Notes under the pieces: generated by a model
What the model was told of the DNA's origin: nothing
Database searches by the model: none
What the model saw: the letters and a program-made list of their open reading frames with translations, nothing else
Made by a program: the position numbers and the translations under genes
From: Candidatus Koribacter versatilis Ellin345
GTDB taxonomy: Bacteria; Acidobacteriota; Terriglobia; Terriglobales; Acidobacteriaceae
Direction of reading: 5' to 3'
Assembly: GCF_000014005.1 (NCBI RefSeq)
Contig: NC_008009.1
Location: 124,001 to 188,000, forward strand
DNA: 64,000 nt
Shown here: positions 15,622 through 24,329 of the stretch, in pieces
How positions within the stretch are numbered: position 1 is the first letter of the stretch
Layout of the letters: each line of letters opens with the position of its first letter

Positions 15622-18411
15622 ATGGCGCACGAGCTTCCTAAGGCATACGAACCATCTGCGATCGAGCATCGCTGGGCCGAGTACTGGGTCCAGGAAAAGC
15701 TGTATCACGTCGAAACCCCCGCCGAGAACGACCACACGCCGACGTTCACATTGTTGCTGCCGCCGCCAAACGTAACCGGGCGACTGCACATGGGGCACAT
15801 GCTGAACCACACGGAGATGGACATCATCATCCGATGGCGGCGCATGCGTGGCGAGCGGACGCTGTGGCTACCGGGCACGGACCATGCGGGCATCGCAACG
15901 CAAATGATGGTGGAGCGACAACTGGCGACGGAGGGAAAGAACCGTCGCGAGATTGGACGTGAGAAGTTCCTGGAACGCGTTTGGGAGTGGAAGAAGGAGT
16001 ATGGCGGGGCAATCACGTCGCAGATGCGTCGGATTGGCGACTCGGTGGATTGGGACCGCGAATACTTCACGATGGACGACCATCTTTCGGTCGCGGTGAG
16101 GGAAGCGTTTGTTCGGCTGTATGAGCAAGGGCTGGTGTATCGCGGCAAGTACATTGTGAATTGGTGTCCGCGTTGCGGGACGGCGATTTCGGACCTGGAA
16201 GTAGCGCACGAAGAGACACAGGGAAAGCTGTGGGAGATTCGGTACCCGGTTGAGGGTACGGATGAGTCGATCGTGGTGGCGACGACGCGGCCGGAGACGA
16301 TGCTGGGCGATACCGCGGTTGCGGTGAATCCGAAGGACGAGCGTTACACGCACCTGCACGGCAAGATGGTGCGACTGCCGTTGATGGACCGGCTGATTCC
16401 GATCATCCTCGACGAGCTCGCGCAGCCAGAGTTTGGGACGGGCGCGGTGAAGGTGACGCCGGCGCACGATCCAAACGATTTCCAGGCGGGACTGCGGCAC
16501 AACCTGCCGCAGATTGATGTAATGGACGAGCACGCCGTGATGAACGAGAACGCCGGCGGCTATCAAGGGCTCGATCGCTACGAAGCGCGTGAGCAGATCG
16601 TGAACGACCTGCAGGCACAGGGGTTCCTGGTTGGGATCAAGGACCACACGCTGGCGCTGGGGAAATGCAGCCGCTGCAAAACGATCGTGGAGCCGCGGCT
16701 ATCGACGCAGTGGTTCGTGGCGGTTAACAAGAAGCCAAATCACGGCGGCATGAGTTGGGCCGAGGCGGCGATTGCGGCGGTGGAGCAGGGACACATTCGC
16801 TTCACGCCGGAGAATTACAAACCGATCTTCCTGCAATGGATGCGCAACATCTACGACTGGTGCATTTCGCGGCAGTTGTGGTGGGGGCATCGCATTCCGG
16901 CGTGGTACTGCGAGGAGTGCAAGGAAGTCACGGTCGCGCGCACCACGCCCGAGGAGTGTTCGAAGTGCGGCGGCACGAAGCTGGATCAAGACAATGACGT
17001 GCTCGATACTTGGTTCTCGTCGGGCATGTTGCCGTTTACGACCTTGGGGTGGCCGGAGAAGACGCGCGACCTCGAGGTGTTTTATCCGACGTCGCTGCTG
17101 CTGACGGCATTCGACATCCTGTTCTTCTGGGTGGCGAGGATGATCATGATGGGTTGCTACTTCATGAGCGGGCCGAACCGTCCGACGGAGATCGCGGGCG
17201 GCAAGGAGAACGAGCTCAAGGAGAGCATTCCGTTTAAAGAGGTCTATATCCACTCGCTGGTGCGCGACGCCGAGCGGCAGAAGATGTCGAAGACGAAGGG
17301 CAACGTGGTGGACCCGATCGACGTGCTGAACAAATTCGGCACGGATGCGGTGCGCTTCACGCTGGCTTCAATGGCGGCGCCGGGGACGGACATTGCGTTC
17401 AGCGAGAGCCGTACGGAGAGCTATCGGTCGTTTGCCAACAAGATTTGGAACGCGGCGCGCTTCATCTTTATGAACGTGGACCGTGCGGCGGAGAAGGGCG
17501 TGTGGTCGCTCGAGGAATTCGCGAAGACACAGCCGAAGGGCGAGGGATTGCCCGGATTCTCGACCGAGACGCTGGAAGATCGCTGGATTCTTTCGCGCTT
17601 CAATAAGGTGGCGCGCGAGGTGAGCGAGGCACTGGAGACCTACCGGTTCCACGAGGCTTCGCACGTGGTTTATCACTTCTTCTGGGGCGAGTTCTGCGAC
17701 TGGTATATCGAACTGACGAAGCCGCGGCTGGAAGCGGACGAGGCGACGGCGCGGAAGACATTCGCGAATCTGCTGGCGGTATTTGAGGGCGCGCTGCGGT
17801 TGTTGTCGCCGTTTATGCCGTTCATCACCGAGGAGATTTGGCACGCGATTTATGACGGCAAGCCACCGTTGAAGTCGATCTCGCTGGCGGAGTATCCGAA
17901 GGCGAATGTGGCGCAGATCAGCGATGAAGCTGAGACGGAGATGGCGATCTTGCAGGACCTGATCCAGGCAGTGCGCAATATTCGATCGGAGATTGCGGAT
18001 ATCAAGGCGCAGCCGAAAATCAAGGCAGGGATTGAAGTGTTTGCGACGGCGGAGATCCAGCAGTTGGTGGAGCGGAACCGCGGGGCTTTGGAGCGGCTGG
18101 CAAATGTGTCGGAAGTGAAGTTTGTTGGAGAGTCGCTGGCGAAGGCTTCATTGGCGCGCAGCACGGCACGGTTCGAAGTACGCGTGGTGTATGAGCAGAA
18201 AGTGGATGTCGCAGCCGAGCGCGAACGGCTGTCGAAAGAGTTGAAGAAATTGGAAGGCGAGTTCGCGAACAACCAGCGGCAATTGGGGAATGAGAACTTC
18301 CTGCAGAAGGCCCCGGCGAAAGTGGTGGAAGGATTGCGGACCCGTGAAGGGGAGTTGAAGGTGCTGATTGAGAAGGCGCAGTCGGCGTTGAAGGGGTTGG
18401 AAGGAAAATAG
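15622..18411 (+). CDS. valS: Valyl-tRNA synthetase
   Basis: This is a class Ia synthetase of 929 residues. The HIGH-type motif is HMGH at 56-59 (in PPPNVTGRLHMGHM), and the KMSKS-type motif is KMSKT starting at residue 554. The editing CP1 domain between them has the TTRPETMLGD signature (about 222). Two Cys pairs (CPRC, about 182; CEECKEV...CSKC, about 432-452) form probable zinc knuckles. The C-terminal 70 residues are a charged coiled coil (ERERLSKELKKLEGE), as in ValRS. It is divergent from the paralogous secreted pair. Confidence 0.97.
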   Translation: MAHELPKAYEPSAIEHRWAEYWVQEKLYHVETPAENDHTPTFTLLLPPPNVTGRLHMGHMLNHTEMDIIIRWRRMRGERTLWLPGTDHAGIATQMMVERQLATEGKNRREIGREKFLERVWEWKKEYGGAITSQMRRIGDSVDWDREYFTMDDHLSVAVREAFVRLYEQGLVYRGKYIVNWCPRCGTAISDLEVAHEETQGKLWEIRYPVEGTDESIVVATTRPETMLGDTAVAVNPKDERYTHLHGKMVRLPLMDRLIPIILDELAQPEFGTGAVKVTPAHDPNDFQAGLRHNLPQIDVMDEHAVMNENAGGYQGLDRYEAREQIVNDLQAQGFLVGIKDHTLALGKCSRCKTIVEPRLSTQWFVAVNKKPNHGGMSWAEAAIAAVEQGHIRFTPENYKPIFLQWMRNIYDWCISRQLWWGHRIPAWYCEECKEVTVARTTPEECSKCGGTKLDQDNDVLDTWFSSGMLPFTTLGWPEKTRDLEVFYPTSLLLTAFDILFFWVARMIMMGCYFMSGPNRPTEIAGGKENELKESIPFKEVYIHSLVRDAERQKMSKTKGNVVDPIDVLNKFGTDAVRFTLASMAAPGTDIAFSESRTESYRSFANKIWNAARFIFMNVDRAAEKGVWSLEEFAKTQPKGEGLPGFSTETLEDRWILSRFNKVAREVSEALETYRFHEASHVVYHFFWGEFCDWYIELTKPRLEADEATARKTFANLLAVFEGALRLLSPFMPFITEEIWHAIYDGKPPLKSISLAEYPKANVAQISDEAETEMAILQDLIQAVRNIRSEIADIKAQPKIKAGIEVFATAEIQQLVERNRGALERLANVSEVKFVGESLAKASLARSTARFEVRVVYEQKVDVAAERERLSKELKKLEGEFANNQRQLGNENFLQKAPAKVVEGLRTREGELKVLIEKAQSALKGLEGK

Positions 18412-18428
18412 GCGGTGCGGTGCGCCCG

Positions 18429-18469
18429 CAGAACAGCAGATCCTTCGCTTCGCTCAGGATGACAGGAGA
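18429..18469 (-). repeat. Interspersed repeat family 1, copy D (inverted)
   Basis: Read on the minus strand this is CCTGTCATCCTGAGCGAAGC followed by GAAGGATCTGCTGTTCTG. This is the simplest and probably ancestral form: GTCATCC-TGAGCGAAGCGAA-GGATC. It lies in the 134-bp gap between valS and nadC. Confidence 0.7.
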
Positions 18470-18545
18470 GAGCGGTGGAGATGCGGGCGGTGGGGTTGGC
18501 TGGCCGCGAGGCACGATACACTAGGTAGCCGAAGCGAGAGGCACT

Positions 18546-19424
18546 GTGGACTGGAACAGCCGTCGGGTTACTGCGGTTCTTGAGAACGCTCTTACCGAAG
18601 ATCGCGCTACGCGTGATGCGACTACTTACGCTTGTATTGATCCCAACCAGCGAGCTACGGGCACGTTGATCGCGAAAGAGGATTGCATCCTTGCGGGGAT
18701 TGGCGCGGTGCAGCGCATTTTCGAGGTGTACGCGATGCTGGATGGGGCGGTGGTTTCGCACCCTGAGGTCACGACGCATCCCGAGATCTTCGATGGGGTA
18801 CGGCTGCGCAAGGGGCAGACAGTTGCGGTGATCCGGCACAATGCACGGGTATTGCTGTCGTGTGAGCGCGTGATTCTCAACGTCATTCAGCGGATGAGCG
18901 GGATTGCGACGGCGACGCGAAGGTTCGTGGATGCGATTGCCGGGACGCACGCGAAGATTCTCGATACGCGAAAGACGGTGCCTGGACTGCGCGTGCTCGA
19001 CAAGTACGCCGTGCGGTGCGGTGGCGGCACGAACCATCGGCTGGATCTTTCGGATGGCGTGCTGATCAAGAACAACCACATTGCGCTCGCTGGGAGTGCG
19101 GTGGAGGCATTGGATCGGGCGATCCGGAACCGTCGTGGCGAGCAGCCGATTGAGATAGAAGTGCGTTCGCTGGAAGAACTCGAGCAAGTGCTGGAGAAGG
19201 GCGCGGAATCGGTGCTGCTCGACAACATGACGGCCGAGGATGTGCGCACTGCCGTGGAGCGCGTGAAGAAGCTCGATCGCTCGGTACCGCTGGAGGCTTC
19301 TGGCGGGATTGTGCTGGAGAATGTGCGGTCTTACGCCGAAACTGGAGTTAACTTTATTTCGGTAGGTGCGTTGACACATTCGGCGCGGGCGGTGGATTTG
19401 AGTTTGCGGATCATGCCTGCTTAA
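18546..19424 (+). CDS. nadC: Nicotinate-nucleotide diphosphorylase (carboxylating)
   Basis: Quinolinate phosphoribosyltransferase of 292 residues, which makes nicotinate mononucleotide from quinolinate and PRPP in NAD synthesis. The active-site strand DTRKTVPGLR (about 138-148) and the GGGTNHR stretch with its basic residues are intact, as are LIKNNHI and the glycine-rich ASGGI near the C-terminus. The start is GTG at 18546, with a purine-rich GAAGCGAGAGG before it. No nadA or nadB is adjacent. Confidence 0.94.
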   Translation: MDWNSRRVTAVLENALTEDRATRDATTYACIDPNQRATGTLIAKEDCILAGIGAVQRIFEVYAMLDGAVVSHPEVTTHPEIFDGVRLRKGQTVAVIRHNARVLLSCERVILNVIQRMSGIATATRRFVDAIAGTHAKILDTRKTVPGLRVLDKYAVRCGGGTNHRLDLSDGVLIKNNHIALAGSAVEALDRAIRNRRGEQPIEIEVRSLEELEQVLEKGAESVLLDNMTAEDVRTAVERVKKLDRSVPLEASGGIVLENVRSYAETGVNFISVGALTHSARAVDLSLRIMPA

Positions 19425-19425
19425 A

Positions 19426-19532
19426 AGCCAAAATCTTTGAGCACGAAGGACACGAAGGTTTCACGAAGGAGATTTTGGGATTGTGTTTCCTTTGTGGGAA
19501 CTTCGTGTCCTTCGTGTTTAGAGATTTTTTCT
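19426..19532. repeat. Long imperfect inverted repeat with CACGAAGGACACGAAG arms
   Basis: CACGAAGGACACGAAG (19442-19457) is matched by its exact complement CTTCGTGTCCTTCGTG (19501-19516). Flanking bases (AAAATCTTTGAG against the complement of TTTAGAGATTTTT) extend the stem to about 30 imperfect pairs. It fills the nadC-ferredoxin gap. Similar CACGAAGGACACGAAGG dyads occur between genes in many unrelated bacteria (recalled, not searched). Confidence 0.7.
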
Positions 19533-19533
19533 T

Positions 19534-19539
19534 TAGAAT
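19534..19539 (+). promoter_or_regulatory. Possible -10 box (TAGAAT), 7 nt before the ferredoxin start
   Basis: TAGAAT is followed by CGGGACA and then the ATG at 19547. No Shine-Dalgarno sequence is evident. This fits the leaderless pattern seen at several other genes here. Confidence 0.45.
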
Positions 19540-19546
19540 CGGGACA

Positions 19547-19906
19547 ATGCCTAAGTTTCAGAAGCACGTTTTTATTTGCCAGAACCAGCGGCCGGCGGAG
19601 CACCATCGCGGGTCTTGCGATCCTGGGGGGACTGGCGAATTACAGAAAATATTCAAGAAGAAGTTAGCCGACCATGGAATTCGCGGAGACCAGGTTCGGG
19701 CGAACAAGTCCGGATGTTTGGAGCAGTGCGAACATGGGCCGACCGTTGTGGTGTATCCGGAGGCGGTGTGGTACGGCGGGGTGCAGGCCGCGGACGTGGA
19801 CGAGATTATTGAGTCGCACATTCTGGGTGGGAAGCCCGTCGAGCGGTTGCTGATTGCGGATGAGTGCTTGAATGCGGAGAAGTGTGCGCATCGTCCGCGG
19901 AAGTAG
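19547..19906 (+). CDS. Thioredoxin-like [2Fe-2S] ferredoxin
   Basis: The protein has 119 residues with the cysteine layout of the thioredoxin-fold 2Fe-2S family (NuoE C-terminal domain relatives): C11, then C-x11 spacing to the second Cys in RGSCDPGG, and later GCLEQCEHGPTVVVYPE with a C-x3-C pair. The YPEAVWYGGV stretch is highly typical. Such proteins shuttle electrons or support nitrogenase and hydrogenase systems elsewhere; no such partner is near. The ATG at 19547 is chosen because the earlier frame from 19475 reads through the inverted repeat. An extra C-terminal Cys pair (CLNAEKC) is of unknown use. Confidence 0.88.
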   Translation: MPKFQKHVFICQNQRPAEHHRGSCDPGGTGELQKIFKKKLADHGIRGDQVRANKSGCLEQCEHGPTVVVYPEAVWYGGVQAADVDEIIESHILGGKPVERLLIADECLNAEKCAHRPRK

Positions 19907-19913
19907 TGGTGTG

Positions 19914-19971
19914 ACGATAGGGGTCCTTCGACTCCGTTTCGCTTCGCGATACTCCGCTCAGGATGACAGAG
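19914..19971 (-). repeat. Interspersed repeat family 1, copy E
   Basis: GATAGGGGTCCTTCGACTCC ... CTCCGCTCAGGATGACAG. The 26961-27017 copy is nearly the same, including the extra inner palindrome around TTTCGCTTCGCGA. It sits in the 78-bp gap before birA. Confidence 0.7.
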
Positions 19972-19984
19972 TAATTCTTTTGCC

Positions 19985-21076
19985 ATGACCGACTTCCCCA
20001 CGGATAATGCCGGTATCGCACGCAGCGGACAAAATCGCGACGCTATGGAAGGCACGCTCACGGATGAGCGCCTGGGGCATCTTGTGCGCCTGCTCGGCGA
20101 TCATCCGACTGTGGTGATGAGCGGGACCAAGATTGCGGATGAGTTGGGCGTGAGCCGGTCCGAAGTGTGGAGGTTGATTGAGCACCTTCGCGAGCTGGGA
20201 GTGCAGATCGAGGGGCATCCTGCGACGGGATATCAACTTGGCGCGATTCCGGACTTGCTGTTGCCGGAGGCGTTGGAACCACAGATCAAGGGCACACTGT
20301 TCGCGCACAACGTTCATCATTATTTCCGGATTGGGTCGACTAACGTTGCCGCAATGCAGGCAGGGGCTGCTGGGGCACCGGAGGGGACAGTCTTCGTCGC
20401 GGAAGAGCAGACCGCGGGCAAGGGGCGCGGCGGGCACTCGTGGCACTCGGTGGAGTCGGCGGGAATTTATTGTTCGGTGCTGCTGCGGCCCCGCGTCGCT
20501 CCGGCCGATGCGTTGATCCTGGCGCTGGCGGCGGGCGTGGCGACGGCGGATGCGATCGCGAGCGTCACCGGATTGGCGCCGGACTTGCGCTGGCCGAATG
20601 ATCTGTTGTTCGGGCTGAAGAAGTTTTGCGGAATCCTGACCGAATTGAATGCCGAGGCGACGCGGGTGCGGTATGTGGTGATCGGCGTCGGGATCAACGT
20701 GAATCACCAGGAGTTTCCGGAAGAGATCAGCAAGGTTGCGACTTCGCTGAGGCTGGAGAGCGGAAGGGTGTGGTCGCGCGTGGAAGTGGCGGCGGCGCTG
20801 CTGAAGTCTCTGGACCGCGTTTATGCCGAGTTGCTGCGTGGCGGTGCCGAAGCGCGGCGCGGGATGATTGCGCGGTTCCAGGAGATGTCGTCGCTGGCGA
20901 AAGACCGTCGGGTGTTCGTGGAGGAAGATGGCGGCTATGCGGGAACGAGTGCGGGATTGGATGAGCGCGGGTTTCTGCAGGTGTCGACGAACCACGGGAA
21001 GTCGGTGCGGACGGTGCTTTCCGGTGGAGTGCGGTCGATTGAAGATGTAGAGGGAATTCGGCAGTTGCACCACTGA
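19985..21076 (+). CDS. birA: Bifunctional biotin-[acetyl-CoA carboxylase] ligase / biotin repressor
   Basis: The protein has 363 residues; an internal ATG at 20045 would remove 20 unstructured residues. An N-terminal winged helix (about 28-80, with VVMSGTKIADELGVSRSEVWR) precedes the biotin ligase domain, where STNVAAMQAG, EEQTAGKGRGGHSW (the biotinyl-AMP loop) and WPNDLLFG are clear. A small C-terminal SH3-like domain closes it. It attaches biotin to the carrier lysine of the protein at 39062-39565. The DNA-binding domain means it could also repress biotin genes, but none are in this window. coaX follows nine bases later. Confidence 0.93.
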   Translation: MTDFPTDNAGIARSGQNRDAMEGTLTDERLGHLVRLLGDHPTVVMSGTKIADELGVSRSEVWRLIEHLRELGVQIEGHPATGYQLGAIPDLLLPEALEPQIKGTLFAHNVHHYFRIGSTNVAAMQAGAAGAPEGTVFVAEEQTAGKGRGGHSWHSVESAGIYCSVLLRPRVAPADALILALAAGVATADAIASVTGLAPDLRWPNDLLFGLKKFCGILTELNAEATRVRYVVIGVGINVNHQEFPEEISKVATSLRLESGRVWSRVEVAAALLKSLDRVYAELLRGGAEARRGMIARFQEMSSLAKDRRVFVEEDGGYAGTSAGLDERGFLQVSTNHGKSVRTVLSGGVRSIEDVEGIRQLHH

Positions 21077-21085
21077 GATCAATTC

Positions 21086-21910
21086 ATGCTGCTTGTACTG
21101 GATGTAGGGAATACCAACACGGTGCTCGGGGTCTTTGAAGCGACGCCGGCGGAGAATGGCTCGTACACGTATGGACGGCTGATCGCGCATTGGCGCGTGG
21201 GGACGATCCGCACGCAGACCGTGGATGAATATGGTGTGCTCTTCCGCAATTTGTTTGCGATGGGCAACGTAGATTTCAAGGTGATCCACGGGATCATTAT
21301 TTCGTCTGTCGTGCCGCCGATGGATACGACTCTGCGCAGCGTGTGCGAACGGTACTTCGCGTTGAAGCCGCTGTTCGTAGAGCCGGGCGTGAAGACTGGA
21401 ATGCCGGTGCACTACGACAACCCGTCGGAAGTGGGTGCAGACCGGATTGTGAACAGCGTAGCGGCGTTCGAGAAGTATGGCGGACCATGCATCAGCGTTG
21501 ATTTCGGGACGGCCACGACATTTGATGTGGTGTCGGCGAAGGGCGAATATCTCGGTGGCGTGATTGCGCCGGGGATTGGCATCTCAGCGGAGGCGCTGTT
21601 TCAGCGTACGGCGCGGCTGCCGCGCGTGGACATCAAGCGGCCGACAAAAGTGATGGGTACGAACACCGTGAACTCGATGCAGTCGGGGTTTTACTGGGGA
21701 TATCTGGGGCTGGTGGATGGGATCCTGGAGCGACTGGTTGAGGAAATGGGCGGGAACGTCAAGATTGTTGCGACGGGCGGATTGAGTCCGCTGATCGGCG
21801 CGGGATCGAAGTACATTAAGGATGTGGACGATCTTCTGACGCTGGATGGATTGCGGATTATTTGGGAACGCAACCAGAGCAACACACGCAAGCGCGAACA
21901 CGGCAAGTGA
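21086..21910 (+). CDS. coaX: Type III pantothenate kinase
   Basis: The protein has 274 residues of the ASKHA fold and phosphorylates pantothenate to start coenzyme A synthesis. MLLVLDVGNTNTVLGVF gives the phosphate-1 loop with Asp6, GADRIVN the substrate region (about 118), and DFGTATTFDVV the phosphate-2 loop. It needs a monovalent cation in known members. It is tightly coupled to birA, an arrangement found in many bacteria. Confidence 0.94.
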   Translation: MLLVLDVGNTNTVLGVFEATPAENGSYTYGRLIAHWRVGTIRTQTVDEYGVLFRNLFAMGNVDFKVIHGIIISSVVPPMDTTLRSVCERYFALKPLFVEPGVKTGMPVHYDNPSEVGADRIVNSVAAFEKYGGPCISVDFGTATTFDVVSAKGEYLGGVIAPGIGISAEALFQRTARLPRVDIKRPTKVMGTNTVNSMQSGFYWGYLGLVDGILERLVEEMGGNVKIVATGGLSPLIGAGSKYIKDVDDLLTLDGLRIIWERNQSNTRKREHGK

Positions 21911-21992
21911 ACATCGGTTATATCGCGCTCCGAGGGGTGTTACTGACGTGACGACAACCTTCCGGCCGGCTTGTGATTGAATAGCTGTACTC

Positions 21993-22679
21993 GTGGAAAA
22001 CTACTTCAACTACTTCACGGAAATCGAGGAGCATTTCCAGCGCCGTCGCGGGTCGCTGCTGATTCTGTCTACGCTGGATTGGGCGTTGATTGAGACGTGG
22101 AAAGATGCGGGGATTCCTCTTGAGGCCGTGCTGCGCGGGATTGACGCTACGTTCGATGGGTGGGAGAAGAAGCCGAACCGGACACGCAAGGTGAACGGGC
22201 TCGCGTTTTGCACGCAGGAAGTGCTCGGCGCGGCTGAGCAAATAGCGGAAGCCGCAGTGGGAGCGGCGCCGGCGGAGAAGAAAGAGTCTGGCCTGGAGCA
22301 GGGGCAGGTGGCGAAGTTTCTGCTGGCGAATGCGGTGAAGTTGCGAAAGCTCGAATTGCCGGAGCCGGCTTTCACGCTTGCCGGACTCACCGCAAATACG
22401 CTCACGGAACTTGCAGGCAGCGTAATGAAGGACAGTGCCTTCCGTGCGGAAGACCTGGAACGGCGATTGACTGTCGCAGAAGAGAAGCTGTTCGCTGCGC
22501 TGCTGGCGGCGACGGCGGATGATGCGATTGTCTCGGTGCGAATTGAAGCGGACCGCGACCTGGCACCGTATCGCGGCAAGATGACTGGACCGCAGATCGA
22601 GCAACTCCACAAGCAGTACATCCACAAGCGCATTCTCGAGCGTTACAACGTGCCACGACTCAGCCTCTTCTACATGTAA
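21993..22679 (+). CDS. Conserved hypothetical protein, soluble
   Basis: The protein has 228 residues with a GTG start. No family recognised. The first 60 residues (MENYFNYFTEIEEHFQRRRG, then LSTLDWALIETWKDAGIPLEAVLRGID) form a compact helical unit. Similar openings occur in proteins next to coaX or rRNA methyltransferase genes in Acidobacteria, from memory. The middle is Ala/Glu-rich and the C-terminal half helical and charged, ending in RYNVPRLSLFYM. There is no signal peptide or membrane segment. The 14-base gap to rlmD suggests co-transcription and perhaps a translation-related role, which is inference. Confidence 0.65.
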   Translation: MENYFNYFTEIEEHFQRRRGSLLILSTLDWALIETWKDAGIPLEAVLRGIDATFDGWEKKPNRTRKVNGLAFCTQEVLGAAEQIAEAAVGAAPAEKKESGLEQGQVAKFLLANAVKLRKLELPEPAFTLAGLTANTLTELAGSVMKDSAFRAEDLERRLTVAEEKLFAALLAATADDAIVSVRIEADRDLAPYRGKMTGPQIEQLHKQYIHKRILERYNVPRLSLFYM

Positions 22680-22684
22680 GTGCG

Positions 22685-22690
22685 TATGAT
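22685..22690 (+). promoter_or_regulatory. Possible -10 box (TATGAT) just before rlmD
   Basis: TATGAT lies three bases before GTG 22694 and six before GTG 22697. With the leaderless spacing seen elsewhere in the window, GTG 22697 would be the start. The box overlaps the end of the preceding gene's transcript. Confidence 0.35.
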
Positions 22691-22693
22691 GTT

Positions 22694-24019
22694 GTGGTGG
22701 AACTGAAGATCGAAAAATTGATCTACGGCGGTGATGGCCTAGCGCGCATGCACGATGCCAAGCTGGGGCGATCGAAGGCCGTGTTCCTGCCGTTTGTCGC
22801 GCCGGGTGAGACCGTCGAAGCGATCATTCGGGAGCAGAAGCCGGGATTCGCGCGGGCGCAGGCGGAGAAGGTGCTTCAGCCTTCCGAGTTTCGGCAGACA
22901 CCGCCGTGCCCTTACTTCTTCAAATGCGGTGGATGCCAATATCAACATTTGCAATATGCCGAGCAGGTGAAGGCGAAGGCCCAGATCCTGGAAGAGACGC
23001 TATCGCGGACTGCGAAGCTTAAGCTCGAACAACCAATTCAGACGCACGCGGCCGAGCCGCTGGGTTATCGCAATCGAACGCGGATGCGGGTGAGTCATGT
23101 GCCGCAGTTTGCGATTGGGTATTACCGCTTCGGATCGCATTCATTGCTGCCGGTAGAGCAGTGTCCGATCAGTTCCCCGCTGATTAATCGGGTGCTGCAA
23201 GGGTTGTGGGCGGCGGGACGCGAAGAACGGATTGCGCGCGAGGTGCGCGAGGTGCAGTTCTTCGCGAACCACGACGATTCGCGGTTGCTGCTGGAGTTGT
23301 ACATCGATCATCACGCGGAGCCTGATGCATTGCAGCCGATGATTGAAACGCTGCGTGGGAAGATGCCGGAGATTGCCGGAGTCGCGGTGTTCCGGGGCGC
23401 ACCGGCGGACGACAGCGAAGATCAACGCGCGCCGTTGACGCGGGCGAAGGCATCGCCCGGAGTGTTCTTTGGCGAGCGCTCGCTGAGATACAAGACGAAG
23501 CGGCATGAGTACCAGGTGAGTGCGGGAGCGTTCTTCCAGACCAACCGGTTCTTGCTCGACGAGATGGCGGAGACGGTAACGCGCGGGCACAGCGGAAAGC
23601 TGGCCCTGGACTTGTATTCCGGTGGCGGGTTCTTTTCGCTGCCGTTGGCAGACCAGTTCGAGAAGGTGATCGCTGTGGAAGCTTCGGGACATTCGCAGGC
23701 GGATTTGAAGACGAATGCCTTGCGGAATGTGAAGGCCGTGCGCAGCGGGACCGAGGAGTTTTTGCGCGGTGAGGGGCGGCAATTGCGGCCGGATTTGGTG
23801 GTCGTGGATCCGCCGCGGGCGGGGCTGGGGGAGAAGACATCACATTTAATTGGTCGAATGTCCGTGGGACGTGTGACGTATGTCTCTTGCGATCCAGCCA
23901 CGTTATCGCGTGATATGAAGGTGCTGGTAGAATCCGGATTCCGCGTGGAAGAGGTGCATCTGTTCGACCTCTTTCCGCAGACCTACCATCTCGAAAGCGT
24001 GCTGCACCTGGTGCGCTGA
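22694..24019 (+). CDS. rlmD: 23S rRNA (uracil-C5)-methyltransferase, RlmD/TrmA family
   Basis: The protein has 441 residues. An N-terminal TRAM domain (about 1-60) is followed by the [4Fe-4S] ligands C72, C78 and C81 (C-x5-C-x2-C) and C157, the spacing of RlmD rather than of TrmA, which lacks the cluster. The SAM site is LDLYSGGGFFSLPLA (about 300) and the catalytic Cys sits in SCDPATLSRD (about 398), where SCNP is more usual. It methylates a uracil of 23S rRNA (position 1939 in E. coli); other RumA-type targets are possible. GTG 22694 and 22697 are both possible starts. Confidence 0.9.
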   Translation: MVELKIEKLIYGGDGLARMHDAKLGRSKAVFLPFVAPGETVEAIIREQKPGFARAQAEKVLQPSEFRQTPPCPYFFKCGGCQYQHLQYAEQVKAKAQILEETLSRTAKLKLEQPIQTHAAEPLGYRNRTRMRVSHVPQFAIGYYRFGSHSLLPVEQCPISSPLINRVLQGLWAAGREERIAREVREVQFFANHDDSRLLLELYIDHHAEPDALQPMIETLRGKMPEIAGVAVFRGAPADDSEDQRAPLTRAKASPGVFFGERSLRYKTKRHEYQVSAGAFFQTNRFLLDEMAETVTRGHSGKLALDLYSGGGFFSLPLADQFEKVIAVEASGHSQADLKTNALRNVKAVRSGTEEFLRGEGRQLRPDLVVVDPPRAGLGEKTSHLIGRMSVGRVTYVSCDPATLSRDMKVLVESGFRVEEVHLFDLFPQTYHLESVLHLVR

Positions 24020-24032
24020 AGTCGGAGCTGTT

Positions 24033-24326
24033 ATGTACGCACTCGCCATCATTCGTTATCGGCGTCCTTTGGAAGAAGTCGTCAACGTGACCAACGCGCA
24101 CCGCGCTTATTTGGGCGAGTTGAAGGCGCAAGGAATATTGATTGCATCGGGACCGTTCGATCCGCGGATAGGCGGAGGGTTGCTGCTGCGTGTGCCGGAC
24201 GGCGACGTGGCAGGAACGCTCGATCGCGTGCGCGATAACGATCCGTATGTGAAGAGTGGCATGGCGCAGTACGAGCTGCTGGCGTGGAATCCGGGGATCG
24301 GCAAAGAAGAACTCGACAAGCTTTGA
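24033..24326 (+). CDS. YCII-related (dimeric alpha+beta barrel) protein
   Basis: The protein has 97 residues of the YciI family. The conserved His of AHRAYLGELKAQG (about 28) and the Asp of FDPRIGG (about 48) match the family's proposed His-Asp active-site pair. The exact reaction of most members is unknown, although one relative hydrolyses a chlorinated muconolactone. It sits 13 bases after rlmD and three before comEC, so all three are probably on one transcript. Confidence 0.85.
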   Translation: MYALAIIRYRRPLEEVVNVTNAHRAYLGELKAQGILIASGPFDPRIGGGLLLRVPDGDVAGTLDRVRDNDPYVKSGMAQYELLAWNPGIGKEELDKL

Positions 24327-24329
24327 GAT

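Noticed and set aside
17850-21412. Two minus-strand frames of about 500 codons opposite valS-nadC and birA-coaX
   Set aside because: They are Arg/His/Pro/Ser-rich shadow frames crossing gene boundaries and an intergenic repeat. The plus strand carries four well-conserved enzymes.
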